Source of the DNA: Polaribacter sp. BM10
GTDB lineage: Bacteria; Bacteroidota; Bacteroidia; Flavobacteriales; Flavobacteriaceae
Reading direction: 5' to 3'
Assembly: GCF_002005425.1 (NCBI RefSeq)
Contig: NZ_CP019704.1
Location: 620,001-684,000, forward strand
DNA length: 64,000 bases
Part shown: positions 17,638 through 27,763 of the stretch, in pieces
Numbering within the stretch: the first letter of the stretch is position 1
Layout: each line of letters opens with the position of its first letter
The notes under the pieces: model-generated
What the model saw: the letters and a program-made list of their open reading frames with translations, nothing else
Database searches by the model: none
What the model was told of the DNA's origin: nothing
Made by a program: the position numbers and the translations under genes

Positions 17638-20535
17638 CTAAGATAATGCTTCTTTTAAAATAGTTATTGGGTGTTTGGCAATTCGTTTTGTACCGTCGTA
17701 AATTTGATGTCTGCAACTTGTACCCGCAGCGGCAATTTCTGTTTCTTTAGATGTATTTCTAATTTTTGGAAATAAAGTATCTTCACCTACTTGCATAGAA
17801 ATTTGGTAATGTTCTTTCTCATAACCAAAAGAACCTGCCATACCACAACAACCAGAGTTTATAATTGTTACGTTATAATTTTTAGGAATATTTAAAATTT
17901 GAAAACTTGCGTGTGTACCGGATAAAGCTTTCTGATGACAATGCCCATGAATCTTTAAAGTTTTAGTTTTATTAGTAAATACATTAGTATCAAACTTTTT
18001 GTTTTCTAATTCTTTTGCTAGAAATTCTTCAAAAGTAAACACATTTTTTGCAATTTTTTCTGCGGATTTTGTGTCATCTGCTAATCGAATATATTCATCT
18101 CTAAAAGTTAAAATAGCAGAAGGTTCTATTCCTATTAAAGGAGTTTTCTCTGTAATAATATCTTTAAAAATAGTTACATTAAAATTACAAACAGCTTTAG
18201 CTTGTTTTAAAAATCCTTTAGAAATATAGCTTCTTCCAGATTCTTCATGATTTACAATTTTTAAAGTATAGCCAAGTTTATCTAATAGGTAATAAGCATC
18301 TTTACCAATTTCTACATCATAAAAGTTAGTAAATTCATCACAAAATAAATAAACTGTTTTTTTATGTTTTGTAATTGGTTGTTTTTTATACCATTTTTTT
18401 AAAGTTGATTTTGCTAATTTAGGTACTGTTCTTTCTTTAGCAACACCCATGGCAGCTTTTGCAAACGGTGTATTTAAAATAGCATTTGTTAAACTAGGTA
18501 CAATGCTACCCAACTTATTGTATTTTACATTTTCTGCAAATAATTTACTTCTAAAAGAATAACCATTTATTTCTTGATATTGATATAAAAATTCTGCTTT
18601 CATAGTAGCAATATCAACATTACTTGGGCATTCTGAAGCACAGGCTTTACAGCTTAAACACAAGTCAAATACTTCTTTTAACTCTTTATGATTGAATTTA
18701 TTTGCTTCTTTAGAATTTGTAAGAAATTCACGTAAAGTATTTGCTCTTGCACGTGTGGTATCTTTTTCGTCTTTTGTTGCTCTATAACTAGGACACATTG
18801 TTCCGCCAGCTTCTACGGGTTTTCTACAATCGCCAGAACCATTACATTTTTCTGCTAATTTTAAAATCCCTTTACTGTCAGAAAAATCTTGAATTGTTTT
18901 AATTTCTGGCTCATCACGATCAATTTCATAACGCAAATTCTCATCCATAGAAAACGCATCTGTAATTTTACCTTTGTTAAAAATATTATCGGGATCAAAA
19001 GCTTTTTTTATTCTTCTTAGCAATTGATAATTTTTTTCACCAATCATTAACGGAATAAATTCTGCACGTACAATACCATCACCATGTTCGCCGCTAAACG
19101 AACCTTTGTATTTCTTAACCAATTCTGCAGTTTCAGTAGTTATTTTTCTAAATAAAACAACATCTGCTTTCTTTTTTAAATTTAATATTGGTCTTAAATG
19201 CAATTCACCAGCGCCAGCATGTGCATAATACACTGCATTTTGCTTGTATTTAGACATTATTTGCGTAAATTCTTCAATATAATTTGGTAAATCTTCTAGG
19301 GCAACCGCTGTATCTTCTATACATGCAACTGCTTTCATATCTCCAATCATATTACCTAAAGCACCTAAACCTGCTTTTCTTAAATAATGAACTTTTGCAA
19401 TGTCTTTACCATAAACTTTAGGGTGATGATAACCCAAGTTATTTTTTTCTAAATCTTTAATTAAATTATCGGCTAAAACCTCTGCTTTATCTAAAGAATT
19501 TGCAGAAACTTCTAACATTAAAACAGCTTCTGGATCACCTTTTAAAAAGAATCGATTTTTTGCCAAATCTCTATTGTTTTTAGTACAATCTAATATGGTT
19601 TTATCCATAAGTTCACAATTGTATAAATTATGATTCATTGCAGTTACAGTAGCAATTAAGCTTTCGTTTATACTTTTAAAATGTGTACAAACCATTATAC
19701 TTTCAGTAGGTGGTAAATCGTCTAATTGAAGTGTAATAGATGTTGAAAAAGCTAATGTGCCTTCGCTACCGCTTAGAAATTTAGCAACATTAATTGTAGG
19801 TTCAGTTCCGCCAAATAAATCTGAGGATAAAAACTCATCAACTGCATAACCAGTGTTTCTTCTATGAATTGTTTCTTTCGGAAATTCTTTTTTTATTTCT
19901 TTCTGATTTTCAATTTGTGATAACTCAGAGTAAATTGCTCTATAAATTTTACCTTCTTGCGTGTTTTCTTTTATTTTTTCAAGAAACTCATCAGAAGTAA
20001 TTTCATTAAAAGTAGCAGAACTTCCATCACTTAAAATGGCTTTAATTTCTAGAACTTTGTCTCTAGTTACGCCATATTTTATAGAAGTGCTTCCAGATGA
20101 ATTGTTACCAACCATTCCGCCAATCATGCATCGATTAGACGTAGAAGTATTTGGTCCAAAAAACAATCCGAATTCTTTTAAATAAACATTTAAAGAATCT
20201 CTAACAACACCAGGTTGAAGTGTTACAGTTTTATTTACTGCATCAAAAGAAATGATTTTTGTAAAATGTTTAGAAACGTCAACTACAATACCATCACCAA
20301 CACATTGGCCTGCAAGTGATGTACCTGCTGTTCTTGGTATTAAAGTGGTGGTGTTTTTTTTTGCAAATTCAATTAATGTTTTTAAATCTTTATCATCCTT
20401 AGGAAAAGCAACCGCTAAAGGTATTTTACGATAAACAGATGCATCTGTAGCATATAATGTTTTATGTAGGTTATCGAATAAGACGTCTCCAGAAAGTGAA
20501 TTATGAAGTTGTTTTAAAACAGTATTTTGAATCAT
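17638..20535 (-). CDS. FAD-linked oxidase/Fe-S protein, YdiJ (D-2-hydroxyacid dehydrogenase) type
   Basis: A 965-residue fused enzyme. N-terminal FAD-binding PCMH domain (about 30-265; TLIPRTAGTSLAGQCVGDGIVVD), FAD-oxidase C domain (about 280-545; SGEHGDGIVRAEF), then two 4Fe-4S sets (CNGSGDC, and CLSCKACASECP at about 645) and a C-terminal CCG domain (HGHCHQKAL, SGCCGMAGSFGYE). This order matches E. coli YdiJ, a D-2-hydroxyglutarate dehydrogenase, and D-lactate dehydrogenase relatives. The exact substrate is open. It heads an operon with the MFS and AKR genes. Confidence 0.9.
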   Translation of the reverse strand: MIQNTVLKQLHNSLSGDVLFDNLHKTLYATDASVYRKIPLAVAFPKDDKDLKTLIEFAKKNTTTLIPRTAGTSLAGQCVGDGIVVDVSKHFTKIISFDAVNKTVTLQPGVVRDSLNVYLKEFGLFFGPNTSTSNRCMIGGMVGNNSSGSTSIKYGVTRDKVLEIKAILSDGSSATFNEITSDEFLEKIKENTQEGKIYRAIYSELSQIENQKEIKKEFPKETIHRRNTGYAVDEFLSSDLFGGTEPTINVAKFLSGSEGTLAFSTSITLQLDDLPPTESIMVCTHFKSINESLIATVTAMNHNLYNCELMDKTILDCTKNNRDLAKNRFFLKGDPEAVLMLEVSANSLDKAEVLADNLIKDLEKNNLGYHHPKVYGKDIAKVHYLRKAGLGALGNMIGDMKAVACIEDTAVALEDLPNYIEEFTQIMSKYKQNAVYYAHAGAGELHLRPILNLKKKADVVLFRKITTETAELVKKYKGSFSGEHGDGIVRAEFIPLMIGEKNYQLLRRIKKAFDPDNIFNKGKITDAFSMDENLRYEIDRDEPEIKTIQDFSDSKGILKLAEKCNGSGDCRKPVEAGGTMCPSYRATKDEKDTTRARANTLREFLTNSKEANKFNHKELKEVFDLCLSCKACASECPSNVDIATMKAEFLYQYQEINGYSFRSKLFAENVKYNKLGSIVPSLTNAILNTPFAKAAMGVAKERTVPKLAKSTLKKWYKKQPITKHKKTVYLFCDEFTNFYDVEIGKDAYYLLDKLGYTLKIVNHEESGRSYISKGFLKQAKAVCNFNVTIFKDIITEKTPLIGIEPSAILTFRDEYIRLADDTKSAEKIAKNVFTFEEFLAKELENKKFDTNVFTNKTKTLKIHGHCHQKALSGTHASFQILNIPKNYNVTIINSGCCGMAGSFGYEKEHYQISMQVGEDTLFPKIRNTSKETEIAAAGTSCRHQIYDGTKRIAKHPITILKEALS

Positions 20536-20714
20536 TTTCTTTTTTAAATAGGTGTTGTTAAAACAAATATCTGAATAAAATAATGATAATTACAGAATAG
20601 GGAAGTGGTTTGTATATTTTTATTGATTTTACAAAAAAGGCTCAAAATTATTACTGAATTGAAATTTATATTAATTTTTGATGCCTAATTCTAGTATTTT
20701 AAATTTTGATGCTT

Positions 20715-22925
20715 CTATTTTTTAGCTTTTTCTACAAGTTCAATTTTATTTAAAGTTGTTTTGGTAGTGAATACGCCATAATTAATAGTAACATTTTTCT
20801 TGTCAATTTTATCAATAGTTCCTACAGAATTAGAGTCTATAATTCTAACACGATCATTAATTTTATAATTGTAAGAAGCCTTTTCTTTTGCAACTTTAAT
20901 TTCTTCTATTTTTTTCTCTTTTCTAACTTCAACTACCTTTTTTAATACTTCTTTTTCTACCTTTTTTATAACCTCTTGCATTTGTTTTTCTACAACTTTT
21001 GCTTTTTGTTTTTGAGATTTGGTTTTAGGCTTTATTGGGTTTTTCTTTGCATACTTAACTTTTTCGTCTGCAACCCACTTATTAAAACTAGTGTTTAATT
21101 CTTTTTTATTATTATTTTGAAAGTATTTGTTTAGAAACTCGTTAATTTTTCTACCAAGAGAAAGCATTCTTTGGTTATTGTCATATAACTCTTGAAAACC
21201 AGCTAGTTTAGACTGAATTTTATCTTCTTTTTCTTGTAAACTATCCAAATGTTCTTGTCCTTTAGACTTTTGTTTTTCAAGATTATCAGAAGTTCTTTGC
21301 AATCTACTGCGTTCTTTTTGCAGTTTAGAAATTGTTTTATCTAATCTAACTTTTTCTGTTTCAACTCTTTTTTTAGCTTTATTAATTAAGCTAAAAGGAA
21401 TTCCGTTTTTTTGTGCAACTTCAAAAGTAAAAGAACTACCTGCTTGTCCTACAAATAGTTTGTATAATGGTTCTAAAGTTCTTTCGTTAAACTGCATATT
21501 TGCATTGGTAACATTGTCTAATTCGTTTGCTAAAACTTTTAAGTTAGAATAATGTGTTGTAATAATTCCGAATGCTTTTTTATTATAAAACTCTTCTAAG
21601 AAAATTTCTGCTAATGCACCACCTAACTCTGGATCAGAACCAGTACCAAATTCATCAATTAAAAACAAGGTGTTTTCGTTGCATTTTCTTAAAAAATAGC
21701 GCATATTTTTTAAGCGATAACTATAAGTACTTAATTGATTTTCTATGGATTGATTATCTCCAATATCAGTTAAAATTGTATCAAAAATATAGGTTTGACT
21801 TCTTTCATCAACCGGAATTAACAAACCGCTTTGCAACATTAATTGCAGTAAACCTATTGTTTTTAGAGTGATACTTTTTCCACCTGCATTTGGTCCAGAA
21901 ATTACTATAATTTGCTGTTTTTCATTTAATTCTATAGACTGCGAAATGGTTTCTAAGTTTTGGGCATTATTTTTTTTCCATAAAATAGGATGATAAGCGT
22001 TTTTAAAATAAACTCTTTTTTCTTTCGTAATTTTAGGTAACACAGCATTCATTTCTCTAGAATACTTCGCTTTTGCACCAACAGCATCTGTATGAACTAA
22101 AAAATCTAAATATTCTTCTAGAAGTGGCGTAAAAGGACGAATTGTTTCTGCTAAAGCACGTAATATTTTAATTACTTCTTGCTTTTCTTCGTACACTAAA
22201 TTTTGATATTCTCTACTATATGCTAAAGTTGCTTGTGGCGCTATATAAACGATATTACCAGATTTAGAAGCACCTAACAAACTACCAGCAACTTTTCTTC
22301 TGTGCATTGCAGAAACAGCCAATACTCGCTGATTATCTACAATTGTTTCTTTAATATCATCTAAATAACCTGCGGAAATTGCTTTTGATAAAGCACTAGA
22401 AAAACTTGCACCAATTTTACCTCTAATGTTATTAATATCTCTTCTAATTTGTTTTAATGCGGCAGAAGCATTGTTTTTTACTTCACCAGAAATATCAATA
22501 ATTTTTTTTATTTCATCATCTACATAGGTTGTAAATTCTATTTTTTGAGAAACTTCAAAAAAGGTTGGGAACTGAACTTTAAATTTTTTAAAAAATTTAA
22601 TCAATTCATTTACAGTTAAAGAAGTCGTTGCAATTTTTAAAAAAGCTTCTGTTTCTATAAAACTGTTTTCTATTGCCAAACGTTTTACACTTTCTGTAAC
22701 ATTATCAAAACCATGATTTGGCACTCTGTTCTCACTCTCAAAAGAAGATAAATATTCGTTTACCAAATGCAATTCTCTAAACAATTGCTTTCTACTTTCT
22801 ATAGGTGTTGTATTAAAAACTTTTTCTTTACCTAAACCACTAATACAATGTTCTGAAACATGTTGTAAAACAGTCGTAAATTCTAAATCTTGTAATGTTT
22901 TTTCTGAAATATTTGTTCTCAACAA
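20715..22925 (-). CDS. mutS2: MutS2 family ATPase without Smr domain
   Basis: A 736-residue MutS2 protein. N-terminal helical core (1-300), then ATPase with Walker A GPNAGGKSITLKT (about 345), Walker B TLFLIDEFGTGSDPELGG and ITTHYSNLK, a long coiled coil (about 530-660, Lys/Glu rich) and a KOW-like C-terminal part (NDRVRIIDSNSVGTIDKID). Many MutS2 proteins end in an Smr nuclease domain; here the protein stops after the KOW-like segment. The family acts on recombination intermediates or stalled and collided ribosomes. It stands alone on its transcript. Confidence 0.92.
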   Translation of the reverse strand: MLRTNISEKTLQDLEFTTVLQHVSEHCISGLGKEKVFNTTPIESRKQLFRELHLVNEYLSSFESENRVPNHGFDNVTESVKRLAIENSFIETEAFLKIATTSLTVNELIKFFKKFKVQFPTFFEVSQKIEFTTYVDDEIKKIIDISGEVKNNASAALKQIRRDINNIRGKIGASFSSALSKAISAGYLDDIKETIVDNQRVLAVSAMHRRKVAGSLLGASKSGNIVYIAPQATLAYSREYQNLVYEEKQEVIKILRALAETIRPFTPLLEEYLDFLVHTDAVGAKAKYSREMNAVLPKITKEKRVYFKNAYHPILWKKNNAQNLETISQSIELNEKQQIIVISGPNAGGKSITLKTIGLLQLMLQSGLLIPVDERSQTYIFDTILTDIGDNQSIENQLSTYSYRLKNMRYFLRKCNENTLFLIDEFGTGSDPELGGALAEIFLEEFYNKKAFGIITTHYSNLKVLANELDNVTNANMQFNERTLEPLYKLFVGQAGSSFTFEVAQKNGIPFSLINKAKKRVETEKVRLDKTISKLQKERSRLQRTSDNLEKQKSKGQEHLDSLQEKEDKIQSKLAGFQELYDNNQRMLSLGRKINEFLNKYFQNNNKKELNTSFNKWVADEKVKYAKKNPIKPKTKSQKQKAKVVEKQMQEVIKKVEKEVLKKVVEVRKEKKIEEIKVAKEKASYNYKINDRVRIIDSNSVGTIDKIDKKNVTINYGVFTTKTTLNKIELVEKAKK

Positions 22926-23197
22926 AAGTGTTTTTATTTATCTAACAAATTTATAAATTCTTTTGGTAGGTTTCATAAAATGAACTTCTTTTTTACAGTT
23001 CTATTAAATATGAAAACCTTTTTGTAATTAGTTATTTTTTAAGAGCTAATATTTCTAAATTTTAATAGATAAAAAAGTTTCAATTAAAACTCAATTATAC
23101 TGTTAAGAGCTTACACTACAGGTAACAGTATAAGCTCTATTAACAATTTTAAAATAAGTTTTTGAAACAATAACTTCTGATGTTTTTATGTGTTTTT
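22926..23197 (+). other. intergenic region with overlapping inverted repeats
   Basis: No gene is visible in these 272 bases. At 23102-23144 there is a stem (gttaagagctta / taagctct-at-taac). A second inverted repeat overlaps it (actgtta at 23099-23105, taacagt at 23123-23129), an arrangement that could also fold as an H-type pseudoknot. It lies downstream of the LRR protein gene (minus strand) and may be its 3' end, although there is no clean T run. Confidence 0.4.
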
Positions 23198-26100
23198 TTA
23201 AAGTTTAATTATTTTTTTTATTCCACTTCCTTTATCTGTATTTATTTTAATGAAATATATACCTGCTGGCATGTTAGAAATATTGATTCTTTGTTTTTTA
23301 AGATTGTTTTTTAATACTTTACCTTGAATGTTATAAATGCTAAATTCGTTTATTTTAATGTTATTGTTAACTTTTAGTGAAAGTATATCTTCAACAGGAT
23401 TTGGATAGATAACTATATTTTTATCAATAAAATTAGAATCTAAACCTGCTGTTGAAGAAATTGTAAAAACACCTTCTGTAAAGTTTTCTTGATAGTTGTT
23501 ACTTATAAATAAAGATCCTTTTTGTATTGCATATGTGCCAATAGTTTCTCCGGGAACTCTAGTCATGTTTCCAGTAAAAATATCGCCATTTATTAAACTA
23601 CCATTGATAATTTGATACGTTAAATCTGGATCTACACTTCCTAAAGATTTTGTTATATTATCTGCTAAAATGCTAATTGGTCTTTTTGTAATATTTAAAG
23701 TTCCGTTTATAAAATTTAAAGAATAGTTGTTGTCGGAACCCTCTGTTAAAATTATGCTATAAGATCCAATATTAGAACTTTGTGATGCTACAGAAGAAAT
23801 TTTTGGTTCTTCATCTAACATAGTCGCATTCTCTCCATTTATAAAACCTGAATATTGGTATGTAAAAGTAGGGTTTGCATCTCCATAATTTCTTGAGTAG
23901 TTATCTGCTGTAACGTTTAAATTAGCTTTACTAATTGCTAAAGTAATATCTTTAAAACCTGCATTATAACTGTTGTCTGCTCTAATATTAGCTCTAATGG
24001 TTACTAAGGCTGCGTCTCCAATATTTACTATGTTATTATTTGTGCCACTTAAAGAGGTTCCATTTGCGTTTCCTTCTATTGTATAGCTAATCTCCCCAGA
24101 AGAATCTGATGTAGCGTTTAATTGAAAATCTGTATCTCCATAAGTTTTGTAAATGTCCGAAAATGTTATAGTTGGTGCTAAAAGAGAGTTGGTTGTAAAG
24201 GTTTCTAAATTACCATAATTAATTCCTGCAGAATTAATTGCGTAAGATCTAAATGAATATTGCGTATTTGTATCTAAGTTCGTTATAATTTTACCGAAAG
24301 TTCCAATTCCAGTTCCGTCACTTATTTTTACAACATCGTTTCCATTAATTTCTGGATTGCTATTTTCTGCACTTATTGCGTAAACAATTCCTCTATCAGT
24401 AACCATGGCTCCACCATTGTTAGAAATATTACCTGATAAATTTACACTACTTTGAGTAATGTTAGTAGCTGCTGTTGTTGTTAATGTTGCAATTCTAGTT
24501 AATTGAGTTGAAGCTGTGTTCGTTATTATAGGAGCATTATAATCAAAATAAATGTACGAGGTATTTTCTGCAATATCATTTATACTAAAACTACTTTTAG
24601 GTTTTATTTTGAAGAAAATCCAACCATGACTTTCTGGTTCGTTAGATAAGCTATCTGCTAAGTGAATGTTTTCAAAAATAAATTCTACCTTATTACCTTC
24701 TTTTATTGATGTTCTGTAATCATGACTTGCGGAAACAGGTGTAAAGGTAGACCAATCTAGATCTGCATCTAATTCATTTTTAACTACAATGTTAATAGCG
24801 GATGCAGTACCTGTATTTTGAAAACGAACTCTGTAATTTAAAAAATTAGGCACTTCTATAGCGTCTATATAATTTCCTTCAAAGCAAATAATATCATTAG
24901 GATCATAAGAATTTACTACAGTTTCTGTTAACGAACTTGTATTGTCTGTTGGGTTAACATCTGTATCTGTACTGCTAATATTACTGGTATAAATTATTAA
25001 GTCACCTCCATTTACAGGGTTTATAGTAGCAACAGGAGTATTTATATTGAAATTGACATCAATAAATTTCTTTTCAAATGGAAGTAGATTGTTGTAATTC
25101 CAACTTAAAATTGTATTTGTTTGAGAATCAGGAGCAATACTAGCATTTAAAAAGTTTAGTTGATTATCTGGAAATTCTAAATCTACAGAACCTGATAAAG
25201 TACTAGAACCTATATTTTCATAAAAAACTCTTACAGAAGTATCAAAACCAGGTCTTGCTTCAGATGTAGGTATTACCGTTATTTTAACATCATTTACAAC
25301 TTGATTTGCTGTAATACAAAAATCAATTACTTCTGTATTACCAGAACCTGTAAATGTTTTTGATTGAGTTGTTGGAGTAACGGAAAAAAAGCTAGGTAAA
25401 TTTAATAAAATTTCAACTGTATTTGTTGCCTCTTGTGTGTAAAGTATGTATTCTCCGTTAGAATTTGTAAACGCTACATTGGCAGAATTAGTGCTAGTAT
25501 TTGTTAATTTGGTGTTTATAGATTTAGTATCTAATGCATCACAACCATTGTTATTAAAATCAAAAGAAACTGTACCTGTAATGGTATTAGAATTTGTTGG
25601 AATAAAAGAGCATATATCAGAATAAAATGATGATCCATTTTTATTTGTAAAAGTTGAATTTGCATAAGCTAAATTATCTACACATATTAATTTTAAATTA
25701 GGATTATTTAAAACGTTAAACCTGTTGTTGGTTATTGCAGAATTATTTCCGTTCTTAATATTTAAACTAGTTAATTGGTTATTATTAGCGTATAAGGTGT
25801 TTAAACTTGTTTGTCTAGATAAATCTAAGCTTGTAATTTGGTTATTACCACAGGCCAAAGTTTTTAATAGCGTATTATTTGTTAGGTCTAAATTTGTTAA
25901 CTGTGTAGTCGAACAGTTTAATGTTTCTAGAGCTGCATTTTGTAATAAATTTAAATTTATTAGTGGATTATTTCTGCAATCTAAATGAGTTAATCCTGTA
26001 TTGTTAGTTATATCTAAATTAGATATTTGGTTTACAAAACATTTTAAAGTTGTAAGAGTATTTGTGTTTGGTAATATTAAAGAGTTAATTGAATTATTAT

Positions 26101-26911
26101 TGCAAATTAAACTGGTTAAAGAAGTGTAAGAAGAAGCATTTAAAGAGGTAATTTGATTTCTTTGGCAGTTTATAGATGTTACTGTATTGGTAATTGGTAA
26201 AGTAAAAGCAGTAATTAAGTTATCATTACAGGTTACATTAATTAAATTTGTTTGCGCAGAAAGATCTAAGGTTGTTAATCGATTTCTACTAATGTCTAAG
26301 TTAGTTAAAGTGTTTGTAGTAGGCAGTATTAAAGAATTAATTTGGTTATAATTACTAGTTAAAACACTTAAGGATGTTTGAGATGATACATCTAATGTTA
26401 CTAAATCGTTTGTATGACATATTAAAGTTTCTAAACTACCAGAACTAGGCAAAATTAAATTACTTATTCCGGGGTAATAATTAATAGTAACATTCGGATT
26501 TTGATTATTAGAACAATCTAAATATGTTAAATTAGTTAATGCAGAAACGTCTAAACTTGTTAATTCATTATTACTACAGATCAAAGAAGTTAAATTTGTA
26601 AAGGCTTCAATACCTGTAAAATCACTAATTCCATAAGATATAATTCCACCACCACCAACGCAGTTTGGATCATTTGGATCCGGACAAAATCCTCCCATAT
26701 CTTCAACACTTTGAAAGTTAGAGATATTTAAAGAGGTTACAGCTTGGGCCTCTGATAATGAAATTTGGTAATCGTTATTTGTATCTATAGTAGGTGTGTA
26801 ATTTAGTAATGCCTGTTTAAATTCGTTATCTGGAATATTTACATTCTGACTTTGTGAATAATTAGATATTAATAAAGTAATAATTGCAAAAAATAGTAAT
26901 TTTGATTTCAT
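23198..26911 (-). CDS. secreted LRR / DUF7619 / MBG protein with T9SS sorting domain
   Basis: A 1237-residue secreted protein. Order: signal peptide (1-21), calcium/EF-like entry (NNDYQISLSEAQAV), leucine-rich repeats (about 95-425; units such as LTNLTYLDCSNNQ), an SdrD-B-like sandwich (about 445-540), a DUF11-like domain, a DUF7619-type domain (about 675-805; SYDPNDI...YIYFDYNAPI), an Fn3-like domain (about 810-910), MBG repeats (about 920-1145) and a type A C-terminal sorting domain (about 1165-1237; IYPNPVEDIL, then GIYFIKI). It is exported by the type IX system and probably surface-attached, as an adhesin. It is transcribed alone. Confidence 0.9.
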   Translation of the reverse strand: MKSKLLFFAIITLLISNYSQSQNVNIPDNEFKQALLNYTPTIDTNNDYQISLSEAQAVTSLNISNFQSVEDMGGFCPDPNDPNCVGGGGIISYGISDFTGIEAFTNLTSLICSNNELTSLDVSALTNLTYLDCSNNQNPNVTINYYPGISNLILPSSGSLETLICHTNDLVTLDVSSQTSLSVLTSNYNQINSLILPTTNTLTNLDISRNRLTTLDLSAQTNLINVTCNDNLITAFTLPITNTVTSINCQRNQITSLNASSYTSLTSLICNNNSINSLILPNTNTLTTLKCFVNQISNLDITNNTGLTHLDCRNNPLINLNLLQNAALETLNCSTTQLTNLDLTNNTLLKTLACGNNQITSLDLSRQTSLNTLYANNNQLTSLNIKNGNNSAITNNRFNVLNNPNLKLICVDNLAYANSTFTNKNGSSFYSDICSFIPTNSNTITGTVSFDFNNNGCDALDTKSINTKLTNTSTNSANVAFTNSNGEYILYTQEATNTVEILLNLPSFFSVTPTTQSKTFTGSGNTEVIDFCITANQVVNDVKITVIPTSEARPGFDTSVRVFYENIGSSTLSGSVDLEFPDNQLNFLNASIAPDSQTNTILSWNYNNLLPFEKKFIDVNFNINTPVATINPVNGGDLIIYTSNISSTDTDVNPTDNTSSLTETVVNSYDPNDIICFEGNYIDAIEVPNFLNYRVRFQNTGTASAINIVVKNELDADLDWSTFTPVSASHDYRTSIKEGNKVEFIFENIHLADSLSNEPESHGWIFFKIKPKSSFSINDIAENTSYIYFDYNAPIITNTASTQLTRIATLTTTAATNITQSSVNLSGNISNNGGAMVTDRGIVYAISAENSNPEINGNDVVKISDGTGIGTFGKIITNLDTNTQYSFRSYAINSAGINYGNLETFTTNSLLAPTITFSDIYKTYGDTDFQLNATSDSSGEISYTIEGNANGTSLSGTNNNIVNIGDAALVTIRANIRADNSYNAGFKDITLAISKANLNVTADNYSRNYGDANPTFTYQYSGFINGENATMLDEEPKISSVASQSSNIGSYSIILTEGSDNNYSLNFINGTLNITKRPISILADNITKSLGSVDPDLTYQIINGSLINGDIFTGNMTRVPGETIGTYAIQKGSLFISNNYQENFTEGVFTISSTAGLDSNFIDKNIVIYPNPVEDILSLKVNNNIKINEFSIYNIQGKVLKNNLKKQRINISNMPAGIYFIKINTDKGSGIKKIIKL

Positions 26912-27100
26912 AGCTTTTGTTTTATTTATACAAATATTACTTATTTTATAATTTTAATTATGAGGGTTTTACCTATTTTATTTTTGGGATATAACTGGAA
27001 TTTTACTTTAAAATAATTAGTTATATAAATTTAATGTTTTCATAAAGTATATTAATTTTGAAATCTCAGAAAGTGTATCATTAACTTAATTAAATTTCGA

Positions 27101-27763
27101 ATGCAACTAAAAATAGCCGATAGCTGGAAAAATATTTTACAAAATGAATTTGATAAACCTTATTGTAAAGAGTTGCTCAATTTTGTAGAAGAAGAATACA
27201 AGAAACATCAATGTTTTCCTAAAAAAGAAGATATTTTTGCTGCTTTCGATTATTGTACTTTCGATGATTTAAAGGTTGTTATTATAGGTCAAGATCCATA
27301 TCACGACGTAAATCAAGCGAATGGTTTGTGTTTTTCTGTACAAGATAATATGAAACATCCGCCTTCGTTAAAAAATATTTTTAAAGAGATTTCTACGGAT
27401 TTAAATCAAGAAATTCCAGAAAGTGGAAACTTAGAAAAATGGGCAAAACAAGGTGTTTTGTTATTAAATGCAACACTAACAGTTAGAGCGCACGAAGCCG
27501 GAAGTCATCAGAAAAAAGGATGGGAAACCTTTACAGATGCTGTAATTAAACAAATTTCTAATGAAAAAGAAAATGTAGTTTTTTTACTTTGGGGTAAATT
27601 TGCTGAAAGTAAATCTAAATTGATTGATGTAAAAAAACATACAATTCTTACTGCGCCACATCCTTCTCCTTTAGGCGCATGGAGAGGTTGGTTTGGTTCT
27701 AAACATTTTTCTAAAACCAATAAAATTCTTCAAAAATTTCAGAAAACTACGATAAAATGGTAG
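27101..27763 (+). CDS. ung: uracil-DNA glycosylase
   Basis: A 220-residue family 1 enzyme that excises uracil from DNA to start base excision repair. The catalytic motif is VVIIGQDPYHD (Asp in GQDPYH activates water) and the minor-groove loop is HPSPLGAWRGWFG, close to the canonical HPSPLSxxRGFFG. Length fits the family (215-230). A TAATTTTG box lies 40 bp upstream at 27053-27060. The 3' end overlaps the convergent glycosyltransferase by 17 bp. Confidence 0.97.
   Translation: MQLKIADSWKNILQNEFDKPYCKELLNFVEEEYKKHQCFPKKEDIFAAFDYCTFDDLKVVIIGQDPYHDVNQANGLCFSVQDNMKHPPSLKNIFKEISTDLNQEIPESGNLEKWAKQGVLLLNATLTVRAHEAGSHQKKGWETFTDAVIKQISNEKENVVFLLWGKFAESKSKLIDVKKHTILTAPHPSPLGAWRGWFGSKHFSKTNKILQKFQKTTIKW

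Noticed and set aside
23198..26911. LRR array as tandem DNA repeat or CRISPR-like array
   Set aside because: The periodicity is explained by the coding LRR units; the DNA copies are diverged and there are no spacers of constant length.
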